A program made the translations under genes and the position numbers. From contig JACRDB010000077.1 of assembly GCA_016218725.1 (NCBI GenBank), positions 20,779 through 84,778 of the forward strand: 64,000 bases of DNA, given 5' to 3'. Shown here in pieces: positions 1 to 7,297 of this stretch. Position 1 is the stretch's first letter, and every line of letters starts with the position of its first letter. The stretch comes from Deltaproteobacteria bacterium. Lineage in GTDB: Bacteria > Myxococcota_A > Polyangia > Polyangiales > Ga0077539. The notes under the pieces are model-generated. The model was given only the letters and a program-made list of their open reading frames with translations. It did no database searches and was not told the origin of the DNA.

Positions 1-569
1 CCTCGCAGTACATCGACCGCACCGTGGGCCGCGCGGCGAGCTTCTTCGACGAGGGCGTAGCGGTGCACGTCTCCATGGCCGACCCGGTGTGCCCGGTGCT
101 GGCCGAGGCGCTGGCCGGGGCCGCGGCCACCACCGGCGCCACGGTGCACACCGGGCGTACGTACGTGTGCATCGAGGGCCCGCGCTTCTCCACCCGCGCG
201 GAGAGCCATCTGTTCCGTCAGTGGGGCGCGGACGTGGTCGGGATGACCAACGTCCCGGAGGCCTTCCTGGCCCGGGAGGCGGAGCTGCCCTACGCCACCC
301 TGTGCCTCTCCACGGACTACGACTGCTGGCGCCCCCACGACGAGGTGGACGTCACCGCCATCCTGGCGATCTTGAAGCAGAACGTGGAGCGGGCCCAGGA
401 GACCCTCCGGGCGCTCTCCGGCGCGCTCCCGGACCCGGCGCGCTCCCCCGCCCGGAGCGCCCTGCAGTACGCGCTGCTCACGCGGCCGGAGGCGGTCCCT
501 GCGGGCCTCCGGCAGCGCTACCGGGTGCTCCTCGGGCGGTTCTTCGAAGGGCCTCCCGGAGCGCCGTGA
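1..569 (+). CDS. mtnP: S-methyl-5'-thioadenosine phosphorylase, C-terminal part
   Basis: The gene is cut by the left edge of the window; the reading frame is open from base 3 and ends at a TGA at 567-569. The visible part (about 188 residues) has the purine nucleoside phosphorylase superfamily core of MTAP: DRTVGRAASFF, HVSMADPVCP, the substrate loop CIEGPRFSTRAES, and MTNVPEAFLARE followed by STDYDCW. MTAP splits methylthioadenosine, a by-product of polyamine synthesis, into adenine and methylthioribose-1-phosphate in the methionine salvage pathway of the cytoplasm. The C-terminal 90 bases overlap the 3' end of the convergent selL-like gene. The product assignment is firm; whether the enzyme prefers MTA or another purine nucleoside cannot be judged from this fragment. 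Confidence 0.9.
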   Translation, partial: SQYIDRTVGRAASFFDEGVAVHVSMADPVCPVLAEALAGAAATTGATVHTGRTYVCIEGPRFSTRAESHLFRQWGADVVGMTNVPEAFLAREAELPYATLCLSTDYDCWRPHDEVDVTAILAILKQNVERAQETLRALSGALPDPARSPARSALQYALLTRPEAVPAGLRQRYRVLLGRFFEGPPGAP

Positions 570-1068
570 AGGGGGGCCTCGCGTCGGGCCCCGGGGGACG
601 GCACGCGTAGGTGACCACGCCCCCCGCGTCGAGCACGAAGTCCCCGCCGAGTTGGAGCACGTCCGCCTGGCGCGAGGGCCCCATGGCCCGGCCCCGGAGC
701 CGGAGCCACAGGTCGTTCACCACGGCCTTCGGTCCGAAGGCCCTCCAGGCCGAGGCCCTCCCGAGGCCAAAGGCCCGGTAGAGCGCGCGCTCCGGGTCCA
801 CCGCGAAGGGGAAGGGCCACTGGAAGAACCGCACGTGGTCGTCCACCTGCGCCGCGGTGGCGAAGGACACCGGCAGCACCGTCACGCCCTCACGCTCCCC
901 GAGGTGGTCCCGCACCTCGCCGAGGTGCTCGTGTCAAGCCAGTCAGGCCAGGTGGCGCAGGAACACCAGGAGCACGGGCGCGCCCCGGAAGCGCCGGAGG
1001 GTGACCGCCTCGCCCTGCCAGGTGAAGGGCACCTCCGGGGCCAGGGAGCCAAGGTCCACCAGGGCCAC
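478..1068 (-). CDS. selL: SelL-like peroxiredoxin-fold selenoprotein with two in-frame UGA (UxxU)
   Basis: Read through two TGA codons (945-943 and 936-934), this frame encodes one continuous 196-residue thioredoxin-fold protein of the AhpC/TSA (Prx-like2) family. It has an N-terminal strand with APEVPFTWQGEAVTL, then VLLVFLRHLA-U-LA-U-HEHLGEV, then VTVLPVSFAT, FPFAVDPERALYRAFGLGR and QLGGDFVLDAGG. In ordinary relatives the active site after FLRH is CxxC; here both positions, 42 and 45, are UGA. The SelL family is known to carry a UxxU diselenide, so both are read as selenocysteine. A hairpin follows the second UGA. The GTG start at 1068 lies 8 bases after the stop of the ECF sigma gene, so the two are likely one operon; a redox role under that sigma factor is inferred. 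The 3' end overlaps the MTAP gene by 92 bases. A pseudogene with two stops is less likely because both flanks are intact. Confidence 0.82.
912..928 (-). promoter_or_regulatory. Candidate bacterial SECIS hairpin
   Basis: On the minus strand a perfect 7-bp stem (GCACCTC paired with GAGGTGC) closes a 3-base loop GGC. The loop begins 12 bases after the second UGA and 21 bases after the first UGA of the SelL-like gene. Bacterial SECIS elements lie within the coding sequence just after the UGA and have a short apical loop with a G near its 5' side, which fits. The fold is seen by eye only. Confidence 0.6.
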
Positions 1069-1075
1069 CGTGGGC

Positions 1076-1699
1076 TCAGCCCTCGGTGCGGTGCTGCGGC
1101 GCGAAGCGGGTGAGCTCCTCCCGGAGCCTCCGCACGGCCTGGGCGATCCGGGTCTTGACGGTCCCCAGGGGCTGGTCGAGCTTCGCCGCGATCTCCGAGT
1201 GCGACAGGCCCGAGAAGTACGCCAGCTCCAGCACCTGGCGCTGCTCCGGGCGCAGGACGTCCAGGGCGACCCGCACCGCCGCGGCCCGCTCCGCGTCCAC
1301 GATGGCCCGCTCGGGCGTGTCCGTGAGGTTCGTGGGCTCCGGCTCGGCGCGGTCCTCGTCGTGCTCGTGGAGGTTCCTGCGGCGGCGGGCCCGCACGAGG
1401 TCAATGGCCCGGTTGCGCGTGAGCGCGATGAGCCACGCGATGGCCGAGCCCCGCGTGCGATCAAACGACGGCGCCTCCCGCCAGGCGCGGGTGAGCGCGT
1501 CCTGCACGACGTCCTCGGCCTCCGGGCGCTGGCCCGTGATGCGCAACGCCACCGCCAGGAGCGAGCCCCCGAAGCGATCAAAGAGCCGCAGGAGTGCCTC
1601 GCGCTCGCCGCCCGCGACGCGCTCCAGGAGCGAGTCCGGGTCCTCCGCGGGGGCCACCACGGTCCCCTCCTCCTTCGGTTCCGGCGGCGAAGTCATCAT
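1076..1699 (-). CDS. ECF RNA polymerase sigma factor
   Basis: A protein of about 207 residues with the two ECF sigma domains. Region 2 runs from ALLRLFDRFGG through EAEDVVQDALTRAWREAPSFD to AWLIALTRNRAIDLVRARRRR. Region 4 is LRPEQRQVLELAYFSGLSHSEIAAKL with GTVKTRI as the recognition helix. Region 3 is absent, as expected for an ECF factor. The start is one of two adjacent ATG codons (1699 or 1696); an upstream GTG at 1777 would only add a low-complexity leader. No anti-sigma gene follows. Instead the SelL-like selenoprotein gene starts 8 bases downstream, so a redox signal is an attractive but unproven input. A dyad CTTGTC-N7-GACAAG lies upstream at 1760-1778. Confidence 0.93.
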   Translation of the reverse strand: MMTSPPEPKEEGTVVAPAEDPDSLLERVAGGEREALLRLFDRFGGSLLAVALRITGQRPEAEDVVQDALTRAWREAPSFDRTRGSAIAWLIALTRNRAIDLVRARRRRNLHEHDEDRAEPEPTNLTDTPERAIVDAERAAAVRVALDVLRPEQRQVLELAYFSGLSHSEIAAKLDQPLGTVKTRIAQAVRRLREELTRFAPQHRTEG

Positions 1700-1869
1700 A
1701 AGAAAACTGTTCAGGGCGACCGATTCCCCAGCCCGCGGATGGTCAGACAACCACCCCCGCTTGTCAACGACCGACAAGACCCCTGCGCCGAACCCCTCTC
1801 GGTGGGCATCGTCTGCCCTGCCAGGTCCGACGTAGAGCGTGTACGTCTCGGGAAAGGTACTTGGATTCC

Positions 1870-3129
1870 ATGCGACGATGCACGACCAGGGAGGCGCTGT
1901 GGGTGTGGGTGTGCCTCCTGCTTCTCTTCCCTACGAGGGGGTGGGCCCACCAGAACTCGGTCACCTGGCTCCGGGTGCGCGCCGAGGGGAGGGAGGTGCG
2001 CGCGGAGTTCCGGGTGGACTCCCTGGACCTGAACGAGGCCCTGGGGCTCCCGGCGGGGCGGGACGCGACCCGCGAGGACGCCCTCCAGAAGGCCCCCCAG
2101 GGGGCGGCGTACCTCGTCCAGCGCTTCCGGGTGTCCAACGCGGGGCACCGGTGCGCGCCCCAGGCCCACCAGGCCAGGCTCCGGGAGCGTCAAGGGGGCT
2201 TCGAGCTGGTGCTCGCGGTGCCCTTCACCTGCCCCCACAGCCTGGAGGCCCTGGCGCTGCGCTACGACCTGTTCTTCGACGTGGACCCCCGGCACCAGGG
2301 GATCGCCACGGTGGAGGCCTTTGGCGGCACCGCCCAGGTGGTGTTCCGCGAGGCCACCCGGGACTACGCCCAGGAGCACCGGGTGCCCCTGAGAGCCCAG
2401 CTCGGGCAGTACGTCTCCCTCGGGGTGGAGCACATCTTCCAGGGCTACGACCACATCGCGTTCCTCTTCGGGCTGCTCCTGGTGGTGGGCGCCCGCAGGC
2501 CCCGGGAGGGCGCCCGGGAGGTCCTGGCCATCGTGACGTCGTTCACCGTGGCCCACTCCCTGACGCTGGTGGGCAGCGCTCTGGGGTGGTTTGCCCTGAG
2601 CCCCCGGGTGGTCGAGCCCGCCATTGCCCTGTCCATCGCCTTCGTGGCCGTGGAGAACCTCCTTGCCCGGGAGCCCCGAGGGCGCTGGGCCCTCACCTTC
2701 GGCTTTGGCCTCGTGCACGGCTTCGGCTTCGCGGGGGTGCTCCAGGAGCTGGGCCTGCCCGCCCGGGGCCTGGTGCCCTCGCTCCTGGCCTTCAACGTGG
2801 GCGTCGAGCTCGGTCAGCTCGCCGTGGTGCTGGTGGCCCTCCCGGTGCTGGCGGCCCTCTCCAGGGACCGCTGGACCCCAGGGACCGTCGCTCCCGCGGC
2901 GCTTCTTCTCCCCGTGGCCTTCGTGGTGCTCTCCCACTCCGGCGTGCCCTGGCTCCCCGCGGCCCTGGTGCTCTTTGCCGCCGTCCCCGCCCTGGGGATC
3001 GCCTCCCGCAGGTGGGGCTATGTGCGAGGTGTACGGAAAGGTGGGAGCGTCGTGCTCTTTTTCCTGGCGGCGCTGTGGTTCTTCGAGAGGGTGAGCGGGC
3101 GCACGCTGTTCGGGGGGCACCTGGGGTGA
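1870..3129 (+). CDS. HupE/UreJ-family membrane protein
   Basis: A 419-residue protein with a signal peptide (ALWVWVCLLLLFPTRGWAH), a periplasmic beta-rich domain of about 160 residues, and a C-terminal block of six or more membrane helices. The HupE/UreJ_2 signature is clear: LGVEHIFQGYDHIAFLFGLL, VTSFTVAHSLTL, VENLLA, FGFGLVHGFGFAG and AFNVGVELGQ. These His- and Asp-containing helices are typical of HupE-type nickel/metal permeases, but this long, domain-containing subgroup has no established substrate. ATG 1870 is preferred over TTG 1861 because a GGGAAAGG motif lies just upstream. It is divergent from the ECF sigma gene and heads a plus-strand run of envelope genes ending near 9.2 kb. Confidence 0.85.
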   Translation: MRRCTTREALWVWVCLLLLFPTRGWAHQNSVTWLRVRAEGREVRAEFRVDSLDLNEALGLPAGRDATREDALQKAPQGAAYLVQRFRVSNAGHRCAPQAHQARLRERQGGFELVLAVPFTCPHSLEALALRYDLFFDVDPRHQGIATVEAFGGTAQVVFREATRDYAQEHRVPLRAQLGQYVSLGVEHIFQGYDHIAFLFGLLLVVGARRPREGAREVLAIVTSFTVAHSLTLVGSALGWFALSPRVVEPAIALSIAFVAVENLLAREPRGRWALTFGFGLVHGFGFAGVLQELGLPARGLVPSLLAFNVGVELGQLAVVLVALPVLAALSRDRWTPGTVAPAALLLPVAFVVLSHSGVPWLPAALVLFAAVPALGIASRRWGYVRGVRKGGSVVLFFLAALWFFERVSGRTLFGGHLG

Positions 3130-3269
3130 GGGGTCGCGCAAATCCGTCGCGGGATCGTTGACGTTGACCGTTCAGCGGGCATAGCGTCCGCACCGTCCGA
3201 GGCGCAAGTGGTGCGGGGTGCCTCGGGGGATGCTTGCGAACCCGGCGCACCGAAGAGGCTTGGACCGCG

Positions 3270-4097
3270 ATGCAGAACACGGTGCGTGGGGCTCTCGGGC
3301 TCGTGCTGGCGATGGGGGCTCTTGGCGCGGGCTGTGGTGGTGGCGGGGGCACGGACGCGGGGACCCCCACGGACACGGGGATGACCATGGGGGATGTGCC
3401 CGCGGGCCCGCGGGTGCGGATCACGTCCCCGGCGAGCGGGGCGGCGTTCCCGGTGGGGGCGGCCACGGAGCTCCAGGTGGTGGCGGAGAACTTCCAGCTC
3501 GAGGCCTTTCCCCCGGTGGGGATGATGGCCCCGGGCCGCGGGCACTACCATGTGTACCTGGACGACTTCGACGGCAACGACTACCTCTTCGCGGATTACA
3601 CGCCGGGCTCGCAGATCGTGATCCCGCCGGGGACCACGGCGGGGATGCACCGGCTGCGGGTGAGCCTGCGCCAGCACGACCACAACGCCATCGTCCCGGA
3701 CCGGACGGCGGCCCTGGCGAGCGGGGCGGACGCGGTGCTGCCCATCATGGTGGTAGCCAACAACATGCCCGCGGTGACCATCAACGCCCCGCCGGACAAC
3801 ACCAACGTGCGCGCGGGGGGCATGGTGATGCTCCAGGTGGCGGTGATGAACTTCGGCCTGGTGCCCCCGGGGATGCCCGCGATGATGGGCCGGGGGCACT
3901 TCCAGACGTACCTGGACAACAACTCGGGGAGCAACCAGCTCTCGGAGCCGACGAACAACACCATGATCACGGCCACGATCCCTGCGGACACCACCCTCGG
4001 GCCGCACCGGGTCCGGGTGAGCCTGAGGATGTCCGACCGGTCGGCGGTGCCCGGGAACCCCGAGGCCGTCATCCGGATCAATGTGACGGCCCCCTGA
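3270..4097 (+). CDS. Secreted lipoprotein with two repeated beta domains
   Basis: A 275-residue protein with a lipoprotein signal ending in ALGAGCGG, a short Gly/Thr/Asp linker (TDAGTPTDTGMTMGD), then two copies of a domain of about 110 residues. Each copy begins with a VRITSPASG or VTINAPPDN strand and contains GRGHYHVYLDD or GRGHFQTYLDN, followed by an IPPGTTAGMHRLRVSLR or IPADTTLGPHRVRVSLR strand. The pattern resembles the His-containing beta domains of DUF4399-like proteins; that resemblance is tentative. It is probably anchored to the outer membrane. ATG 3270 is chosen because the Cys-containing lipobox follows it at the right distance. Its function is not recognised. Confidence 0.75.
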   Translation: MQNTVRGALGLVLAMGALGAGCGGGGGTDAGTPTDTGMTMGDVPAGPRVRITSPASGAAFPVGAATELQVVAENFQLEAFPPVGMMAPGRGHYHVYLDDFDGNDYLFADYTPGSQIVIPPGTTAGMHRLRVSLRQHDHNAIVPDRTAALASGADAVLPIMVVANNMPAVTINAPPDNTNVRAGGMVMLQVAVMNFGLVPPGMPAMMGRGHFQTYLDNNSGSNQLSEPTNNTMITATIPADTTLGPHRVRVSLRMSDRSAVPGNPEAVIRINVTAP

Positions 4098-4248
4098 GAG
4101 GGCCGCAGGCGTGGGACGCGCAGGAATCCGCGCGGGGGGAAATCCGCGCCGGGGGGATGGACGTAGGGCTCACGGCGTGACCGTGGGCCCGTCGTCCCAT
4201 TGCCCGAGTGAGCCAGGAAGACCAACAACCAACAAGGAACGCCGGGTA

Positions 4249-5403
4249 ATGCGGACGATGAGACAGGCCAGGTGGGTGGTAGGGGCTCTTTCCCTGGGGC
4301 TGGCGGGGTGCCCCAGCGACCCGATGATGCCCCCCGTAGATTCGGGCATGACCGGGGACACGGGCGGCGCCGACACGGGCGGCGTCGACACGGGCATGGG
4401 GGGCGACACGGGCACGCCCCAGGACTCGGGCGGCGGAGACGTCCGGGACACGGGCATGGCGGGGGACACCACGGTGACCCCGGACGTGCCCGGAGACGGA
4501 GGGATGAGCGCCATCCCGGCGATGGTGTCCTCGCTGGTGTCGTCGGGCTTCTCCCGGCCGGTGGACGCGGTGCCCACGGCCAGCGGGGCCACGGTGTTCC
4601 TCCTGGCCTACGGAAACGTGGACGGGGTCCCGGTGCCCACGGTGCTGCGCCGGGGCATGGCCGGGGCTCCGTCGGTGGTGGTCCAGGGCGACCCCCTGGC
4701 GGCCCCGACGGGCCTGGCGATCTCCAACGACGACATGCGGCTGTACATCGCCGACCCGGCGGGCACCCGCGCCATGGACGTGCCGGACGACGGGGCCATC
4801 TACTCGGTGAGCACCGAGGGGGGCATGGTGTCCGTGGTGAACACCGGTGGGAGCATCCACAACCCGGTGGCGGTGGCGCTCCACGGGGACGGGACCGAGC
4901 TCACGATCCTGGCCCGGGACGACATGGGGGTCTTCGGGGTCTTCCGGGTGGGCACCGCGGGGGGCACGCCTCGGAGGCTGGACACCGGCGGGGGATTGCA
5001 GTCTCCGTCGGGGCTCGCGGTGGCCAACGACGGGACGGTGTACGTACTGGACACCCGCGGGGGGGGAGAGGCCTCGGGGACGCTCCTTCGGGTGCCGTCC
5101 ATGGGCGGGGCGCCGATGGTGCTGGTCTCGGGGGGGCTCATCATGAGCTTCCCTGCGGGGCTCGCGCTCTCGCGGGACGGGACGAGGCTCCTGGTGAGCG
5201 GCTTTGACCCGGGCAACGGGCCCGGGGTGCTCACCTGGGTGAGGACCGACGGCACGGCGCCGGACTCGCCCATGCCGTTCGCGCCCATGATGGGCCTCCT
5301 GGCGACCCCCTCGGGGCTCCACCGGGCACGGCTGGCGGACGTGTACGCGATCGCGGACGAGGGTTCAGGGGACACCGGGAGCGTCCTGCTCGCGAGGCCG
5401 TGA
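4249..5403 (+). CDS. Beta-propeller-like lipoprotein
   Basis: A 384-residue lipoprotein. The signal ends in LSLGLAGCPSD, followed by a linker of about 70 residues built from Asp-Thr-Gly repeats (MTGDTGGADTGGVDTGMGG). A C-terminal domain of about 280 residues consists of repeated blades: GLAISNDDMRLYIADPAG, AVALHGDGTELTIL, GLAVANDGTVYVLDTRGGG and GLALSRDGTRLLVSGFDPG. These resemble NHL/SMP-30-type propellers. ATG 4249 is supported by AACAAGGAA upstream; the open frame before it lacks a signal peptide. A paralogue with the same ending (GLHRARxxxxxAxADEG) lies on the opposite strand at 9290-10462, so the DUF4331/TPR genes are bracketed by the pair. The function is unknown; surface exposure is inferred. 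Confidence 0.8.
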   Translation: MRTMRQARWVVGALSLGLAGCPSDPMMPPVDSGMTGDTGGADTGGVDTGMGGDTGTPQDSGGGDVRDTGMAGDTTVTPDVPGDGGMSAIPAMVSSLVSSGFSRPVDAVPTASGATVFLLAYGNVDGVPVPTVLRRGMAGAPSVVVQGDPLAAPTGLAISNDDMRLYIADPAGTRAMDVPDDGAIYSVSTEGGMVSVVNTGGSIHNPVAVALHGDGTELTILARDDMGVFGVFRVGTAGGTPRRLDTGGGLQSPSGLAVANDGTVYVLDTRGGGEASGTLLRVPSMGGAPMVLVSGGLIMSFPAGLALSRDGTRLLVSGFDPGNGPGVLTWVRTDGTAPDSPMPFAPMMGLLATPSGLHRARLADVYAIADEGSGDTGSVLLARP

Positions 5404-5467
5404 GCGGGAAGTGCATCCGAAACACTTGGTGGGACGTAGCTCAGTGGAACACGAAAGGACCGGAGTG

Positions 5468-7168
5468 ATGATCACGAAGACGCGACCTGGCACCAGGGGC
5501 CTGGCAATGGTGATTGCGCTGGCGGGAGTGCCGGCGACTGCGTGGGGATCCAGCCACCGCGAGGCGCCGCTGATCTCCGAGGACCCGTCGGCGGACAACG
5601 CGGACCTGTACGCGTTCACCTCGCCGGACCGGCCCAACACGGTGACGTTCATCGCCACCTACATCGGCCTGGAGGAGCCCGGCGGCGGCCCGAACTGGCT
5701 GCGCTTCGCCGACGACGTGCTGTACGAGATCAAGATCGACAACAACGGCGACGGGCGGGCCACGGACGTCACCTACGAGTTCCGGTTCCGGACGCACTAC
5801 AACCCCGGGATGGCCATGGGCCTCCTCGGGGGCACCGGGCCGGCGGGGACCTTCTTCTACAACGTGGGGCCGATCGACGGGCTGCCCTCGCCGTCGAACT
5901 TCCACGGGGCCCTGGTCGCCCAGACCATGACCGTGCTCCGGAGGCAGGGCGGCCGCGGCACCGTGGTGGGGACCAACATCCCCGTGGCGCCCACCTACGT
6001 GGGCCGCTACGCCTACGGCACCGGCAACCTCCTGGCGGGCACCACCGGGAGCACCACCCCGGCGCCGGACGACACGAACTACACCCGGATCTGGAACAGC
6101 GCCGTCACGGACCTCACCGGCGGCGCCGGGCGGGTCTTCGCGGGCCCCACGGACGATCCGTTCTATGTGGACCTCGGGTCGATCTTCGACAACGTGACCT
6201 TCCGTCCGCCGGGGGCCTTCGGGAGCCAGGGCGGCGGCTTTGACTACGTCGCCGGGTACAACGTGCACACCATCGCGCTCCAGGTGCCGGTGGACCAGCT
6301 CGTGGCGGCGGGCACCACCCCCGCCATGACCGACCGCGGCAACGTCATCGGCGTGTACGCCACGGCCAGCCGGCCGCGGGTGACCATCCGCCGCAACTGC
6401 GTGAACGACGCCCGCGTGACCACCCGGCCCTACCGCCGGGAGGGCTGCCAGGACGGCCTCGGGCAGTTCGTGCAGGTGTCCCGCCTCGGCATCCCGCTGG
6501 TGAACGAGGTGCTGATCCCGCTCCAGCTCAAGGACGCCTGGAACGCCGGACGCCCCACGGACGACGGGACCATCTTCGCGCAGTACATCCTGGCTCCGTC
6601 GCTGCCGACGTACACCCAGGTGCTCTACGGCGCCATGGGCGCCCGGGCCGGCGCGGGGTACAACACCATGGGCCTGCAGCGCTCGCTCACGGACCTCAAC
6701 CTGAACGACATGGCCTGGCTGGTCACCGGCAGGCTCGGCGCCCTCACGCTGACCAACACCGCGGCCAACCCGCTGGTGAACCCCACGGGCATGGCCCCGG
6801 CGGACCTCCTGCGGCTCCACGTGCGCACGCCCTCCTCGGAGCTGCCGACCAACGTGGGCAACCCCACACTGGCGATGGGCCGCTCGCGCCTCGGGTTCCT
6901 CGGGCTCGACACCCAGGGCTTCCCCAACGGCCGCCGCCTCTACGATGACATCGTGGACATCGAGGAGCGCTACGTGCTCAACGGCGTCACCCGGATGAAC
7001 ACCGCCAACCCCACGGTGGCGCAGCTCTCGATCAACAGCATCCCCTTCGGCGACGGGGTTGATGGCAACGACGTGCCCTACCGCCCGACCTTCCCCTACG
7101 TCGCCATCCCGCTGCGCGGCGACGGGCTCCTCGTGCACCGGCAGGAGCCGGCCCGCATGGCCCCGTGA
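5468..7168 (+). CDS. DUF4331 family secreted protein
   Basis: A 566-residue protein with a signal peptide (GLAMVIALAGVPATAWG). Directly after it comes the DUF4331 hallmark SSHREAPLISEDPSADNADLYAF, then YEIKIDNNGDG, FFYNVGP, DPFYVDLGSIFDN, NVHTIALQVPVDQL and a C-terminal GDGVDGNDVPYRPTFPYVAIP. ATG 5468 (or GTG 5465) follows AAAGGACCGG. DUF4331 proteins are exported proteins of unknown role, often found with TPR lipoproteins and HupE-like genes, as here. The next gene encodes such a TPR protein, but a strong hairpin follows this gene's stop, so the amount of read-through is uncertain. Confidence 0.88.
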   Translation: MITKTRPGTRGLAMVIALAGVPATAWGSSHREAPLISEDPSADNADLYAFTSPDRPNTVTFIATYIGLEEPGGGPNWLRFADDVLYEIKIDNNGDGRATDVTYEFRFRTHYNPGMAMGLLGGTGPAGTFFYNVGPIDGLPSPSNFHGALVAQTMTVLRRQGGRGTVVGTNIPVAPTYVGRYAYGTGNLLAGTTGSTTPAPDDTNYTRIWNSAVTDLTGGAGRVFAGPTDDPFYVDLGSIFDNVTFRPPGAFGSQGGGFDYVAGYNVHTIALQVPVDQLVAAGTTPAMTDRGNVIGVYATASRPRVTIRRNCVNDARVTTRPYRREGCQDGLGQFVQVSRLGIPLVNEVLIPLQLKDAWNAGRPTDDGTIFAQYILAPSLPTYTQVLYGAMGARAGAGYNTMGLQRSLTDLNLNDMAWLVTGRLGALTLTNTAANPLVNPTGMAPADLLRLHVRTPSSELPTNVGNPTLAMGRSRLGFLGLDTQGFPNGRRLYDDIVDIEERYVLNGVTRMNTANPTVAQLSINSIPFGDGVDGNDVPYRPTFPYVAIPLRGDGLLVHRQEPARMAP

Positions 7169-7175
7169 GCCTCCG

Positions 7176-7202
7176 CTGGGGGAGGGCGTGAACCTCCCCC
7201 AG
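7176..7202 (+). terminator. Perfect 10-bp hairpin after the DUF4331 gene
   Basis: CTGGGGGAGG pairs with CCTCCCCCAG around a 7-base loop, beginning 7 bases after the TGA at 7168. There is no U tract, so it may act as an mRNA 3' stabiliser or an attenuator rather than an intrinsic terminator. Confidence 0.5.
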
Positions 7203-7259
7203 AGCCTCCCTCTCCCGCCTCTTCGCCCATCCATCTACCCGACACGCGCCGTACTACAG

Positions 7260-7280
7260 CCGGAGGGTGTTACCCTCCGG
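7260..7280 (+). promoter_or_regulatory. Leader hairpin before the TPR lipoprotein gene
   Basis: CCGGAGGGT and ACCCTCCGG form a perfect 9-bp stem with a GTT loop, ending 17 bases before the ATG at 7298. A weak ribosome site (GGGAGAG) lies between hairpin and start. It could modulate translation or end transcripts arriving from upstream. Confidence 0.35.
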
Positions 7281-7297
7281 CGGGAGAGTATCACCTC

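Noticed and set aside
478..915. Separate short gene starting at GTG 915 (MRDHLGEREG)
   Set aside because: This is the C-terminal two thirds of the SelL-like protein; it lacks the first strand and active site of the thioredoxin fold and has no ribosome site.
943..1581. Long minus-strand frame of 212 codons upstream of the first UGA
   Set aside because: Its first 165 codons are an out-of-frame Arg/Ser/Pro-rich shadow of the ECF sigma gene; only the part after GTG 1068 is real, as the N-terminus of the SelL-like protein.
1839..3161. Long plus-strand frame overlapping the HupE-like gene
   Set aside because: Gly/Pro/Arg-rich shadow translation; the HupE-like frame has signal peptide, membrane helices and family motifs.
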